Shown in pieces: positions 1 through 6,708 of a DNA stretch of 9,283 bases (position 1 is its first letter; each line of letters opens with the position of its first letter). The stretch is taken from assembly GCA_016218005.1 (NCBI GenBank), contig JACRFF010000383.1:1-9283 (forward strand), given 5' to 3'. A program made the translations under genes and the position numbers. A model generated the notes under the pieces. The model was given only the letters and a program-made list of their open reading frames with translations. It searched no databases and was not told where the DNA came from. The stretch comes from Ignavibacteriales bacterium (GTDB taxonomy: Bacteria; Bacteroidota; Ignavibacteria; UBA10030).

Positions 1-39
1 ATTAGACCCAATAGAGAATAAACCACACGCCAACCTAAC

Positions 40-44
40 AGGAG
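40..44 (+). promoter_or_regulatory. Shine-Dalgarno site of the YbjQ-family gene
   Basis: AGGAG lies 6 nt before the ATG at 51, which supports that start over the in-frame ATG at 63. No promoter can be defined in the 39 nt of window to its left. Confidence 0.7.
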
Positions 45-50
45 TTTGCT

Positions 51-380
51 ATGGATCGCTCAATGGTTACGACTGCGTTCGACCTTTCCGGCTATGAGAT
101 CACCAAAAACCTCGGCGTTGTCCGCGGCATCATCGTCCGTTCACGCTCGGTCATTGGCAGTATCGGCGCGGGGATTCAGACGATTTTCGGAGGCAACATT
201 ACCATCTTCACGGAATTGTGCGAACAGACCCGCCGCGATGCGTTTGACGAACTGTTGCTTCACGCCGAACAAGTCGGCGCCAATGCCGTCATCGGATTTC
301 GGTACGACGCCAATGAAATCATGTCGGGCGTTTCAGAAGTACTCGCGTATGGAACGGCTGTGGTTGTGAAAAAGACCTAA
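51..380 (+). CDS. YbjQ/UPF0145 family protein
   Basis: A 109-residue protein of the YbjQ (UPF0145, 'putative heavy-metal-binding') family, close to the usual length of about 105-110. Visible family features are the GVVRG turn (residues 22-26), a glycine-rich stretch [15 protein letters not shown] (34-48), an amphipathic helix with RRDAFDELL (61-69), the highly typical [10 protein letters not shown] segment (74-83), and a final GTAVVV strand (101-106). Known members are small soluble cytoplasmic proteins that oligomerise. Their biochemical role is not established, and the metal-binding label is weakly supported; only one cysteine (C57) is present here. The ATG at 51 is preceded by AGGAG at 40-44 with a 6-nt spacer, so it is preferred over the second ATG at 63. 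The SDR-like gene follows 20 nt downstream on the same strand, suggesting co-transcription. Family assignment is secure; function is not. Confidence 0.9.
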   Translation: MDRSMVTTAFDLSGYEITKNLGVVRGIIVRSRSVIGSIGAGIQTIFGGNITIFTELCEQTRRDAFDELLLHAEQVGANAVIGFRYDANEIMSGVSEVLAYGTAVVVKKT

Positions 381-400
381 GTGCCATTACCTCGGGTTCA

Positions 401-2113
401 ATGATGGACATCCAAAACAAAACTGTCTTAGTGCTTGGCGGCTGGGGACTTGTTGGTTCGGCGATTTGCCGCAACCTCATGGAAGAACGGCCCAAGCGTA
501 TCATCGTCACGTCGCTTCTTGAACGCGAAGCCAAGGAAGCAGTCGACTTGCTGCGGAAAGAATTCCCGAACGCCGGAAAAGATTTTTTCGTTCCGTGGTG
601 GGGCAATATCTTTCATCGCTATGCGTTCAAAGACCGCGCCAAGGACGAACTGCTGCGCGATCCAAAAACGCGGGCCGCGATGATTGACGACCTGTTGGAT
701 GAGGTCACCAGTAATTTGCTGAAGCGATCCTCCATCTATCGGCTTCTCGCAGCGCACAAGCCGGATATCATCATCGACTGCATCAATTCTGCCACCGCCA
801 TCGCCTATCAGGATTTGTTTTCTGTGGCGCGCTCGGTTCGGTCGGCGATACGCAAAGGGAAACGCAAATCTTCTTCACAGTTGATTGAAGCAACCGAACG
901 GCTTCTGGCGGTACAGTACGTTCCACAGCTCATCCGCCACGTGCAAATTCTCTACCGCAGCATGCAGATCGTGAAGACCAACATCTACGTCAAAATTGGA
1001 ACCAGCGGCACCGGAGGAATGGGTTTGAACATTCCCTACACGCACAGTGAAGAACGACCGTCGAGTGTACTGCTCAGCAAGTCGTCCGTTGCAGGCGCAC
1101 ACACACTCTTGCTTTTCCTCATGGGACGAACGCCCAACGGTCCTATTACAAAAGAGATCAAGCCAACGGCAGCCATTGCGTGGAAGAAGATTGGATTCGG
1201 AGAAATCCGCAAACGCGGCAAAGCTATCGAGCTTGTCGATTGTCCGCCGAGCCAAGGTGTTCGCCTTCACTCCAAATTGCAGTTGAAGCTTGACAAGCCC
1301 ATCTGGAAGTCTACCAACCGTACGCTCCGCGCTGTATTCATTGATACCGGAGAGAATGGGACGTTTAGCCGCGCAGAGTTTGAAGCCATTTCCACTCCGG
1401 GACAAATGGAGTTCGTCACGCCGGAAGAAATCGCCGATAGCGTCATCTTCGAAATCAAAGGCGGCAATACCGGCCACGACATCATCAATGCGCTCGACAA
1501 TGCGTCGCTCGCTCCAACGTATCGCGCCGGATTCATGTTCGAGAATGCCCTTAAGCAACTCAAGATGCTCGAAGAAGATACGAACTCTAAAAGTATTGCA
1601 TTCGAAATGCTGGGTCCACCGCGTCTTTCCAAACTCTTGTATGAAGCACATCTTCTTCAGCTTACGTACGGGTCGGTACGGCAGGCGTTGGAAGCCTCGC
1701 CGAAAGATATGTCGCAGAACCTCTCGTTTCTGCTCGAGACAAACTCAGAGCTTCGCTCGCAGATCATTTCAATCGGCATTCCCATTCTGATGCCTGATGG
1801 AAATACATTGCTGCGTGGAAATGAAATCAAGATTCCCCCTTACCGCGGCGACAACGAATTGAAGATCACGACCGCATCGTTGAATGCCTGGGCGCACGAC
1901 GGCTGGGTCGATTTGCGCCTGAAGAACATGGAACGGTGGCAGCAGCGCTTTCGGGCAATTGTAGAAGAAAATCGCGCCATTTCACCGAGCGATACGTCAT
2001 CGCGTTTCTTCCGCTCGAAAATTTACTGGAATAATTTTTCGGAGATCGACCCGGGGAAAATCGTCGGTTGGATATTTACGGTGGAAGAGAAAGGCCGCCG
2101 GATGAAAGCGTAA
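401..2113 (+). CDS. Large SDR/epimerase-like Rossmann protein of unknown function
   Basis: A 570-residue protein. The N-terminus is a classic NAD(P)-binding Rossmann start: strand KTVLVLG, then GGWGLVG (residues 13-19, GxxGxxG spacing of extended SDR/epimerase enzymes) and helix SAICRNL. A later strand PDIIIDCINSATA (121-133) sits where extended SDRs have their beta-4 cofactor-contacting loop. KIGTSGTGGMG (198-208) followed by SSVLLSKSSVAGAH (221-234) resembles the SDR active-site strand and helix, but the position four before K227 is valine, not the catalytic tyrosine. TPEEIADSVIFEI (340-352) resembles the SDR C-terminal helix. Residues from about 360 onward match nothing I recognise. At 570 residues it is well above the usual 300-350 for the superfamily. 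No signal peptide or membrane segment is seen, so it is probably cytoplasmic. No good Shine-Dalgarno precedes the ATG at 401 (404 is an alternative), so translation may be coupled to the YbjQ-family gene ending 20 nt upstream. The substrate is unknown; I would call it only a putative NAD(P)-binding oxidoreductase-like protein. Confidence 0.8.
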   Translation: MMDIQNKTVLVLGGWGLVGSAICRNLMEERPKRIIVTSLLEREAKEAVDLLRKEFPNAGKDFFVPWWGNIFHRYAFKDRAKDELLRDPKTRAAMIDDLLDEVTSNLLKRSSIYRLLAAHKPDIIIDCINSATAIAYQDLFSVARSVRSAIRKGKRKSSSQLIEATERLLAVQYVPQLIRHVQILYRSMQIVKTNIYVKIGTSGTGGMGLNIPYTHSEERPSSVLLSKSSVAGAHTLLLFLMGRTPNGPITKEIKPTAAIAWKKIGFGEIRKRGKAIELVDCPPSQGVRLHSKLQLKLDKPIWKSTNRTLRAVFIDTGENGTFSRAEFEAISTPGQMEFVTPEEIADSVIFEIKGGNTGHDIINALDNASLAPTYRAGFMFENALKQLKMLEEDTNSKSIAFEMLGPPRLSKLLYEAHLLQLTYGSVRQALEASPKDMSQNLSFLLETNSELRSQIISIGIPILMPDGNTLLRGNEIKIPPYRGDNELKITTASLNAWAHDGWVDLRLKNMERWQQRFRAIVEENRAISPSDTSSRFFRSKIYWNNFSEIDPGKIVGWIFTVEEKGRRMKA

Positions 2114-2183
2114 GAAAATTTGAATGACAATTGAAAGATCAGGATGTCGGCATGTGCATTCGCACCCCGAAATCCGTATTCGA
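2114..2183. other. Short convergent intergenic region
   Basis: These 70 nt separate the ends of the plus-strand SDR-like gene and the minus-strand efflux operon. The only inverted repeat I find is a 4-bp stem at 2154-2165 (GTGC/GCAC around ATTC) with no T-tract on either strand. No convincing intrinsic terminator is visible for either transcript. Confidence 0.5.
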
Positions 2184-3407
2184 TTACTCGTAGCGAAGCG
2201 CATCAATCGGGTCGAGATTCGATGCCTTCCACGCCGGATAGACTCCGAAGACAACGCCGATGAACGCGCAGAGAGCGAAACCAATAAGCGCCCAATCGAC
2301 AGGGAATACCGGAGGAATGGAAAACGCTATAGCCGCAATGTTTCCCGCCAAGATACCCAGAACGATTCCGACGATGCCGCCCATTTGGCAAAGGACAATC
2401 GCCTCCGTCATAAATTGACTGAGAATATTGGATTTGCGTGCACCTATCGCTTTCCTAATGCCAATTTCTTTGGTCCGCTCGGTTACCGAAACAAGCATAA
2501 TGTTCATGATACCGACGCCAGCCGCAAGCAACGAGATGAAGCTAATGAAGCTCACTCCCAGCTTCACGTATAAAGTGAACTCATTGAACGTCTGAATCAT
2601 TGACTCATTTGAGAAGATGAAGAAATCATCCGGCTCGCTGGGAGAAACTTTTCGCAACACTCGGAGGATAATCCGCGCCTCCTCCATGCAATCTTCATAC
2701 ACCTCAGGACTTTTTGCCTTCACCATGATGTGAATATCCTGCTGCCTGCCGTACTTTTCCAGAAACGTCGTCAGCGGAACGATCACTTGGTTATCGCTGT
2801 TCCCGCCCAACGATGCGCCGGTTGGCTCCAGCGTTCCAATGACTGTGTAACGATCGCTGTTCACTTTCACTTCGGCGCCAATTGCCCCGCCCCGCGGAAA
2901 CAACTTCCGCACAATCTCGTTGCCAAGGATAACAACGTCCATCGAATGGCGAAGATCGTTGTCGCTCAAACCGCGTCCCTCTTTCACCGTCCAGTTGTTG
3001 GTCGGCAGGCCTTCGGGTTCTTCGGCAGCAATGGCCACATTGGGATTCGTTTTCAAGCCCGCATATTGAATCGTTGCACCGCCTGAGTACGTTTCAATGG
3101 CAACGAGCCTCGCCAATGTCATGCGTTCTTTGAAGTTCAACGCTTGTTCGTACTTGATCTCTTTCCGCTTGCGTGCCTTCTCCCATTCGCGATGACTCAC
3201 CATCATCGGCATGCGCTGGATCTGAAACGTATGCGACCCCAGTTGGCTCATGCCGCTTTCGATACTATTTTGCAACACTTGTACGGCAGTCATAACGCCA
3301 ATGATAGAAAAAACTCCTACCACCACTCCAAGAAGCGTAAGCACCGAACGTAATTTGTTCGCCCGAATCGCATTGAGCGCTATTCTGATGATCTCACCGT
3401 AGTCCAC
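2184..3407 (-). CDS. MacB/FtsX-type ABC permease B
   Basis: A 407-residue inner-membrane permease of the MacB/LolCE/FtsX type (type VII ABC fold). The layout is canonical. A short cytoplasmic N-terminus with RANKLRSVLT (16-25) leads into TM1 (about 22-44). A large periplasmic MacB_PCD-type domain (about 45-280) follows, then TM2 (about 283-306), the cytoplasmic coupling segment [16 protein letters not shown] (308-323), TM3 (about 334-358), TM4 (about 371-391) and the terminal LDPIDALRYE. It has no fused ATPase, so it depends on the separate ATPase gene at 4654-5376. The start is a GTG at 3407, preceded by AAGGGA at 3415-3420 with a 7-nt spacer. It begins 17 nt after permease A ends and is the last gene of the operon. 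It is clearly paralogous to permease A, and the two probably form a heterodimer. Its role is mechanotransmission driving export of an unidentified substrate through the adaptor and TolC-like channel; a lipoprotein-release role is less likely given the linked outer-membrane channel. Confidence 0.92.
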   Translation of the reverse strand: MDYGEIIRIALNAIRANKLRSVLTLLGVVVGVFSIIGVMTAVQVLQNSIESGMSQLGSHTFQIQRMPMMVSHREWEKARKRKEIKYEQALNFKERMTLARLVAIETYSGGATIQYAGLKTNPNVAIAAEEPEGLPTNNWTVKEGRGLSDNDLRHSMDVVILGNEIVRKLFPRGGAIGAEVKVNSDRYTVIGTLEPTGASLGGNSDNQVIVPLTTFLEKYGRQQDIHIMVKAKSPEVYEDCMEEARIILRVLRKVSPSEPDDFFIFSNESMIQTFNEFTLYVKLGVSFISFISLLAAGVGIMNIMLVSVTERTKEIGIRKAIGARKSNILSQFMTEAIVLCQMGGIVGIVLGILAGNIAAIAFSIPPVFPVDWALIGFALCAFIGVVFGVYPAWKASNLDPIDALRYE

Positions 3408-3414
3408 AATGCTA

Positions 3415-3420
3415 TCCCTT
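3415..3420 (-). promoter_or_regulatory. Shine-Dalgarno site of permease B
   Basis: AAGGGA on the minus strand, 7 nt before the GTG at 3407. It justifies a GTG start and fills most of the 17-nt gap after permease A. Confidence 0.6.
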
Positions 3421-3424
3421 TCAC

Positions 3425-4657
3425 CTATTCATAACGCAGGGCGTCGACCGGGTCTAATCGTGAGGCACGATACGCCGGCAAGAGTCCCGACACCACGCCG
3501 ACAAACACCGAAATGACGAGCGCAATGAATACAATGCTGAGCGGCATAACAGTCGGCAGCACCTGATCGATAATAAGACTGAGCGGGAATGCGATCGCAA
3601 TACCGATCAACCCACCGACGAGACACAGTGCGGCGGATTCGATCAGGAATTGCAAGAGAATCGTTCGCTTGGGAGCGCCAATGGCTTTGCGAATGCCGAT
3701 TTCCCTCGTTCGCTCCGTCACCGATACGAACATAATATTCATGATTCCAATGCCGCCAACGAACAACGCCAAGCCCGTAATGAATAATCCTACGGCCGCA
3801 ATGACTCCGCCAATCTTGTTGAACGTTTGGATAAGAATCTCCTGTTGATTGATCGCAAAATCATCCGGCTGTTTCGGAGAAAGCCCGCGCACCTTGCGCA
3901 TAATGCCGCGAACTTCTTCCTTAGCATTTTCCACTTCAGCAAGATTCAGCGCTTTCACCCAGATTTGAATGCCGCCTCGCATCGAGCTAAACTGACCTAT
4001 GAATCTGTTGAGCGGAACGTAGACCCGGTTGTCTAAGCTTTCCATGCCCAGAAGACTTCCTTGCTTCACGATCACGCCGACAATACGGTAAGCGAATGCG
4101 CCAACCTTGATAGTTTTCCCGATCGGATTCTCGCTCGGGAAAAGGTTCGTGGCAATATCAGAACCGACAGCACAGACCGGCCGTCCACCATCCGCCTCCA
4201 TTGCTGTAAAGAATCGCCCGAACTCCAAATCTGTTCCCACGGTCTCGAGAAAGTCCGCATCCGTCCCAATGACTATCACGCTCTCAATATATTTTCGCTC
4301 ATACTTCACCGTCCGTCGCGCCCCCATAATAGGTGAAATAGCGCGGGCGAGAGTCATTTGTTTTTCCAACACACGAGATTGTTGAAGACGAATATCCTTT
4401 CGATTGCGTATCGTCCACCAATCTTGCCCGCCGCCCCACGGCCACTTCTGCACATATAAAACGTCTGCACCGATGGCTGCAATGCTGCGATTGAAAGCAC
4501 GATTCAGACCTTCAATAGCCGTTCCCATCAAGGTAACCGAGACGATGCCAATGATGATGCCCACAGCGGTGAGCACCGACCGCATCTTGTTCGCACGAAT
4601 GGCGCGGAAGGCAATCACCATGCCTTCGCGAAATTCCCCTATGAGAAGTCGGATCAT
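3425..4657 (-). CDS. MacB/FtsX-type ABC permease A
   Basis: A 410-residue inner-membrane permease, paralogous to permease B. It has [10 protein letters not shown] (21-30) entering TM1 (about 27-47), a periplasmic MacB_PCD-type domain (about 48-280), TM2 (about 283-307), the coupling segment [16 protein letters not shown] (313-328), TM3 (about 338-362), TM4 (about 373-394) and the C-terminus [10 protein letters not shown]. The early periplasmic domain has a tryptophan-rich patch, [11 protein letters not shown] (71-81), not shared with permease B. The ATG at 4657 overlaps the TGA of the ATPase gene (ATGA, 4654-4657). No Shine-Dalgarno is visible in front of it, so translation is probably coupled to the ATPase. 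An internal ATG at 4621 is possible but would cut off the amphipathic N-terminal helix usual in this family. As half of a permease pair, it would transmit ATP-driven motion to the periplasmic adaptor and channel. Confidence 0.92.
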   Translation of the reverse strand: MIRLLIGEFREGMVIAFRAIRANKMRSVLTAVGIIIGIVSVTLMGTAIEGLNRAFNRSIAAIGADVLYVQKWPWGGGQDWWTIRNRKDIRLQQSRVLEKQMTLARAISPIMGARRTVKYERKYIESVIVIGTDADFLETVGTDLEFGRFFTAMEADGGRPVCAVGSDIATNLFPSENPIGKTIKVGAFAYRIVGVIVKQGSLLGMESLDNRVYVPLNRFIGQFSSMRGGIQIWVKALNLAEVENAKEEVRGIMRKVRGLSPKQPDDFAINQQEILIQTFNKIGGVIAAVGLFITGLALFVGGIGIMNIMFVSVTERTREIGIRKAIGAPKRTILLQFLIESAALCLVGGLIGIAIAFPLSLIIDQVLPTVMPLSIVFIALVISVFVGVVSGLLPAYRASRLDPVDALRYE

Positions 4658-5376
4658 GAAACGACGCTTTGTGCGTGAGCGATTTTTCGGTTTTTTACTT
4701 TTTCGTCTTTTTCTACCTTGCCATCGCGTATATGCACGATGCGATGGGCGTGGGCCGCAATGTCGGCTTCGTGTGTAACGAGAATGATCGTATTGCCTTC
4801 TTTGTGCAGACGATCAAAGAGGGCCATAATATCTTCGCCGGTTTTGCTGTCTAAGTTGCCGGTAGGCTCGTCAGCAAGGAGAATGGATGGGTGCGTCACT
4901 AACGCCCGCGCAACCGCCACGCGTTGGCGCTGTCCGCCGGAAAGCTCATTGGGTTTGTGGTGGCTTCGATCCGACAATCCGACGCGCTCGATGGCTTCTT
5001 GTGCAAGATTTTTTCGATCCCCAGAACTGATGCCGCCGTAGATCAGCGGCAATTCCACATTGTGAAGAACGTCTGATCGTGCGAGCAGGTTGAACGTCTG
5101 GAACACAAAGCCGATTTCCTTGTTTCGGATGCGGGCAAGTTGATTGTCGTTCAAGTCGCTGACGTTGATGTTGTTCAATTCATACAATCCTGAGGTCGGC
5201 GTGTCGAGACAACCGATAATGTTCATCAATGTCGATTTGCCGGAGCCTGATGGCCCCATAATTGCGACATATTCGTTCCTGGCAATTTCAACATCGATCC
5301 CGTTCAATGCCCGGACTTCTTCCAAACCCATTTGATAGATCTTGGCGACATTTTGAATGCGAATGATGCTGGGCAT
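4654..5376 (-). CDS. LolD/MacB-type ABC transporter ATP-binding protein
   Basis: The cytoplasmic ATPase that powers the permease pair, 240 residues from the chosen start. All nucleotide-binding motifs are intact: Walker [10 protein letters not shown] (41-49), Q-loop in FVFQTFNLL (Q93), signature LSGGQRQRV (145-153), Walker [10 protein letters not shown] with catalytic Glu170, D-loop NLDS, and switch histidine in VTHEAD (H202). [16 protein letters not shown] near the N-terminus is the typical LolD/MacB A-loop region. The reading frame is open upstream to a GTG at 5427, which would overlap the adaptor gene by 23 nt and give 257 residues. I prefer the ATG at 5376 because GGGGGAG (5380-5386) precedes it, and because [10 protein letters not shown] matches where family members normally begin; an ATG at 5388 is a further alternative. 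A short Lys/Glu-rich tail follows the last conserved strand. It lies 28 nt after the adaptor and overlaps permease A by 4 nt. Confidence 0.93.
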   Translation of the reverse strand: MPSIIRIQNVAKIYQMGLEEVRALNGIDVEIARNEYVAIMGPSGSGKSTLMNIIGCLDTPTSGLYELNNINVSDLNDNQLARIRNKEIGFVFQTFNLLARSDVLHNVELPLIYGGISSGDRKNLAQEAIERVGLSDRSHHKPNELSGGQRQRVAVARALVTHPSILLADEPTGNLDSKTGEDIMALFDRLHKEGNTIILVTHEADIAAHAHRIVHIRDGKVEKDEKVKNRKIAHAQSVVS

Positions 5377-5379
5377 GCG

Positions 5380-5386
5380 CTCCCCC
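5380..5386 (-). promoter_or_regulatory. Shine-Dalgarno site deciding the ATPase start
   Basis: GGGGGAG on the minus strand lies 3 nt before the ATG at 5376 (5 nt if counted from the G-run). It partly overlaps the alternative ATG at 5388. Neither that ATG nor the GTG at 5427 has a comparable site. Confidence 0.5.
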
Positions 5387-5404
5387 ATCTGCGGTTGTTC
5401 GTGG

Positions 5405-6676
5405 TTATTTCTTTTCTTTGTCGGCACTGAGACCCGTCCTCCGTTGATTTTTGTTGTCGACCTTCACCTTGGCGCCGTTTTCTAAGTCGCGGTTAATGGC
5501 TCTAAAAGGTCCCGTTACAACATCCACATCCCCAACATTTCCCGTCACCTCAACATACGTATCGTCGCTGAGACCTCGCTTCACCGGAATTGTCGATGCT
5601 TTCCCGTCCTTCACTGCAAAGATCACTTCTTCAAGTTTCTCCTCGTCCTTCTTCTTTGCTTTCGTTGCAACTTGCGCCTCGCCTTCTCGCGTTTCTTCCT
5701 GTTTCATTTCTTCCTTTTTGGGAAGACGAACGGTAACCGATTGGATGGGCACTGCAAATACACCGGTATGCGTTTCGGTCTCAATATCTGCCGTGACCGA
5801 CATACCGGGTCTGAAGCTAACATTCTCCGGCGACTTCAACAAAATACGGACTTCGAAATTTGTCACCTGATCCTGAGATCCGAGACCGGTTGACTTTGCC
5901 GTGTTGGCAATCTGCGACACCGTGCCGGCAAACTTTTTCCCCGCATACGCATCAACCTCGATTCGCGCCGTATCCCCAACAGAAACCATCACGACGTCGT
6001 TTTCACCCACGTCAACACGCGCTTCCATTTTCGATAGATCGGCAATTGTCATGATGTCCGTGCCTTGAGTGAATGTACTGCCGCTCACGCGCTCGCCTAA
6101 TTCTGAACGAAGCTGGCTAACAATGCCGCTCATCGGCGCATAGATGGTCGTCTTCGCCATCGTCTCACGAGATTCTTTGACGGATGCCATCGCTTGATCG
6201 TGTGAAGCCTTGGCGCTTTGATACGACGACCGCGCGATATCCATCTCGGCATCCGAAACGAGCTTCTTCGCGTAGAGTTCGGAGATACGTTTGAATTCCG
6301 CTTCGGCCTTTTTCAGATTCGCCTCGGACATCGCCAGAGATGCTTGCGCCCGCTCAAACTGCGCTTGATAAGCGTCCGGCTTGATGCGAACGAGGAGTTG
6401 CCCCCGTTGGACGCGCTGTCCCTCCTTCACTGCCAATTCGATAAGCTCACCGCTCACCTCGGCATTGATTTTCACTTGTGTTTCAGGCTGAATCTTTCCG
6501 GTGGCAGAAACAATCTGCGTGATCGTTCGCTTCTGCACCTTTTCCGTCTGCACGCTGACGATGTTTTCTCGGTTGCTGCCGAGCAAGACCAAAACCACCA
6601 GCGCAATAATGACGACACCGATGACGGAGAAAATGATAATCTTCTTTTTTGATTTTTTTCCGTTGCCGTTTGCCAT
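5405..6676 (-). CDS. HlyD/MacA-like periplasmic adaptor (membrane fusion protein)
   Basis: A 423-residue adaptor bridging the ABC permeases and the TolC-like channel across the periplasm. In order, it has a lysine-rich cytoplasmic tip (about 7-12) and an uncleaved TM anchor (about 13-33). The first lipoyl half follows ([20 protein letters not shown], then [13 protein letters not shown]). Next come an alanine/glutamate-rich coiled-coil hairpin (about 102-175), the second lipoyl half ([14 protein letters not shown]) and a beta-barrel (about 215-300, with [12 protein letters not shown]). A membrane-proximal domain with [12 protein letters not shown] and FAVKDGKAS ends the fold. About 32 charged residues (roughly 319-350) interrupt this last domain. 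The ATG at 6676 is chosen because GGGAG (6683-6687) sits 6 nt upstream; the ATG at 6682 would directly abut that site. It starts 32 nt after the TolC-like gene ends. It is a MacA-type rather than RND-type adaptor by context, since the partners are ABC proteins. Confidence 0.93.
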   Translation of the reverse strand: MANGNGKKSKKKIIIFSVIGVVIIALVVLVLLGSNRENIVSVQTEKVQKRTITQIVSATGKIQPETQVKINAEVSGELIELAVKEGQRVQRGQLLVRIKPDAYQAQFERAQASLAMSEANLKKAEAEFKRISELYAKKLVSDAEMDIARSSYQSAKASHDQAMASVKESRETMAKTTIYAPMSGIVSQLRSELGERVSGSTFTQGTDIMTIADLSKMEARVDVGENDVVMVSVGDTARIEVDAYAGKKFAGTVSQIANTAKSTGLGSQDQVTNFEVRILLKSPENVSFRPGMSVTADIETETHTGVFAVPIQSVTVRLPKKEEMKQEETREGEAQVATKAKKKDEEKLEEVIFAVKDGKASTIPVKRGLSDDTYVEVTGNVGDVDVVTGPFRAINRDLENGAKVKVDNKNQRRTGLSADKEKK

Positions 6677-6682
6677 GGCCAT

Positions 6683-6687
6683 CTCCC
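6683..6687 (-). promoter_or_regulatory. Shine-Dalgarno site deciding the adaptor start
   Basis: GGGAG on the minus strand, 6 nt before the ATG at 6676 and immediately adjacent to the upstream ATG at 6682, making the downstream ATG the likely start. Confidence 0.6.
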
Positions 6688-6708
6688 TATAAGCGATACT
6701 CGAAATTA

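Noticed and set aside
875..1651. A 258-codon open frame on the minus strand inside the SDR-like gene
   Set aside because: It is wholly antisense to a convincing coding frame, its translation resembles no family, and it has no sensible neighbours; it is a shadow of codon bias in the real gene.
1290..1790. A 166-codon plus-strand frame overlapping the SDR-like gene in another frame
   Set aside because: The translation is Ser/Arg-rich with no fold-like pattern, and the main frame is continuous across it with recognisable motifs.
2154..2165. Small inverted repeat GTGC-ATTC-GCAC in the convergent gap, considered as a terminator
   Set aside because: The stem is only 4 bp, the flanks do not extend the pairing, and there is no T-tract on either strand.
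2124..2573. A 149-codon plus-strand frame antisense to the end of permease B
   Set aside because: It is opposite a well-conserved permease C-terminus, and its composition (Arg/Asn/Asp-rich, no hydrophobic periodicity) is that of a shadow frame.
2187..3480. Similar DNA at the 3' ends of the two permease genes, considered as a mobile or direct repeat
   Set aside because: The similarity follows the protein motif LDP-x-DALRYE and scattered codon positions, as expected for old paralogues, not a DNA-level repeat.
6218..6652. A 144-codon plus-strand frame antisense to the adaptor gene
   Set aside because: It mirrors the adaptor's coiled-coil and TM coding sequence; its Leu/Arg/His-rich translation is typical of reverse-strand reading.
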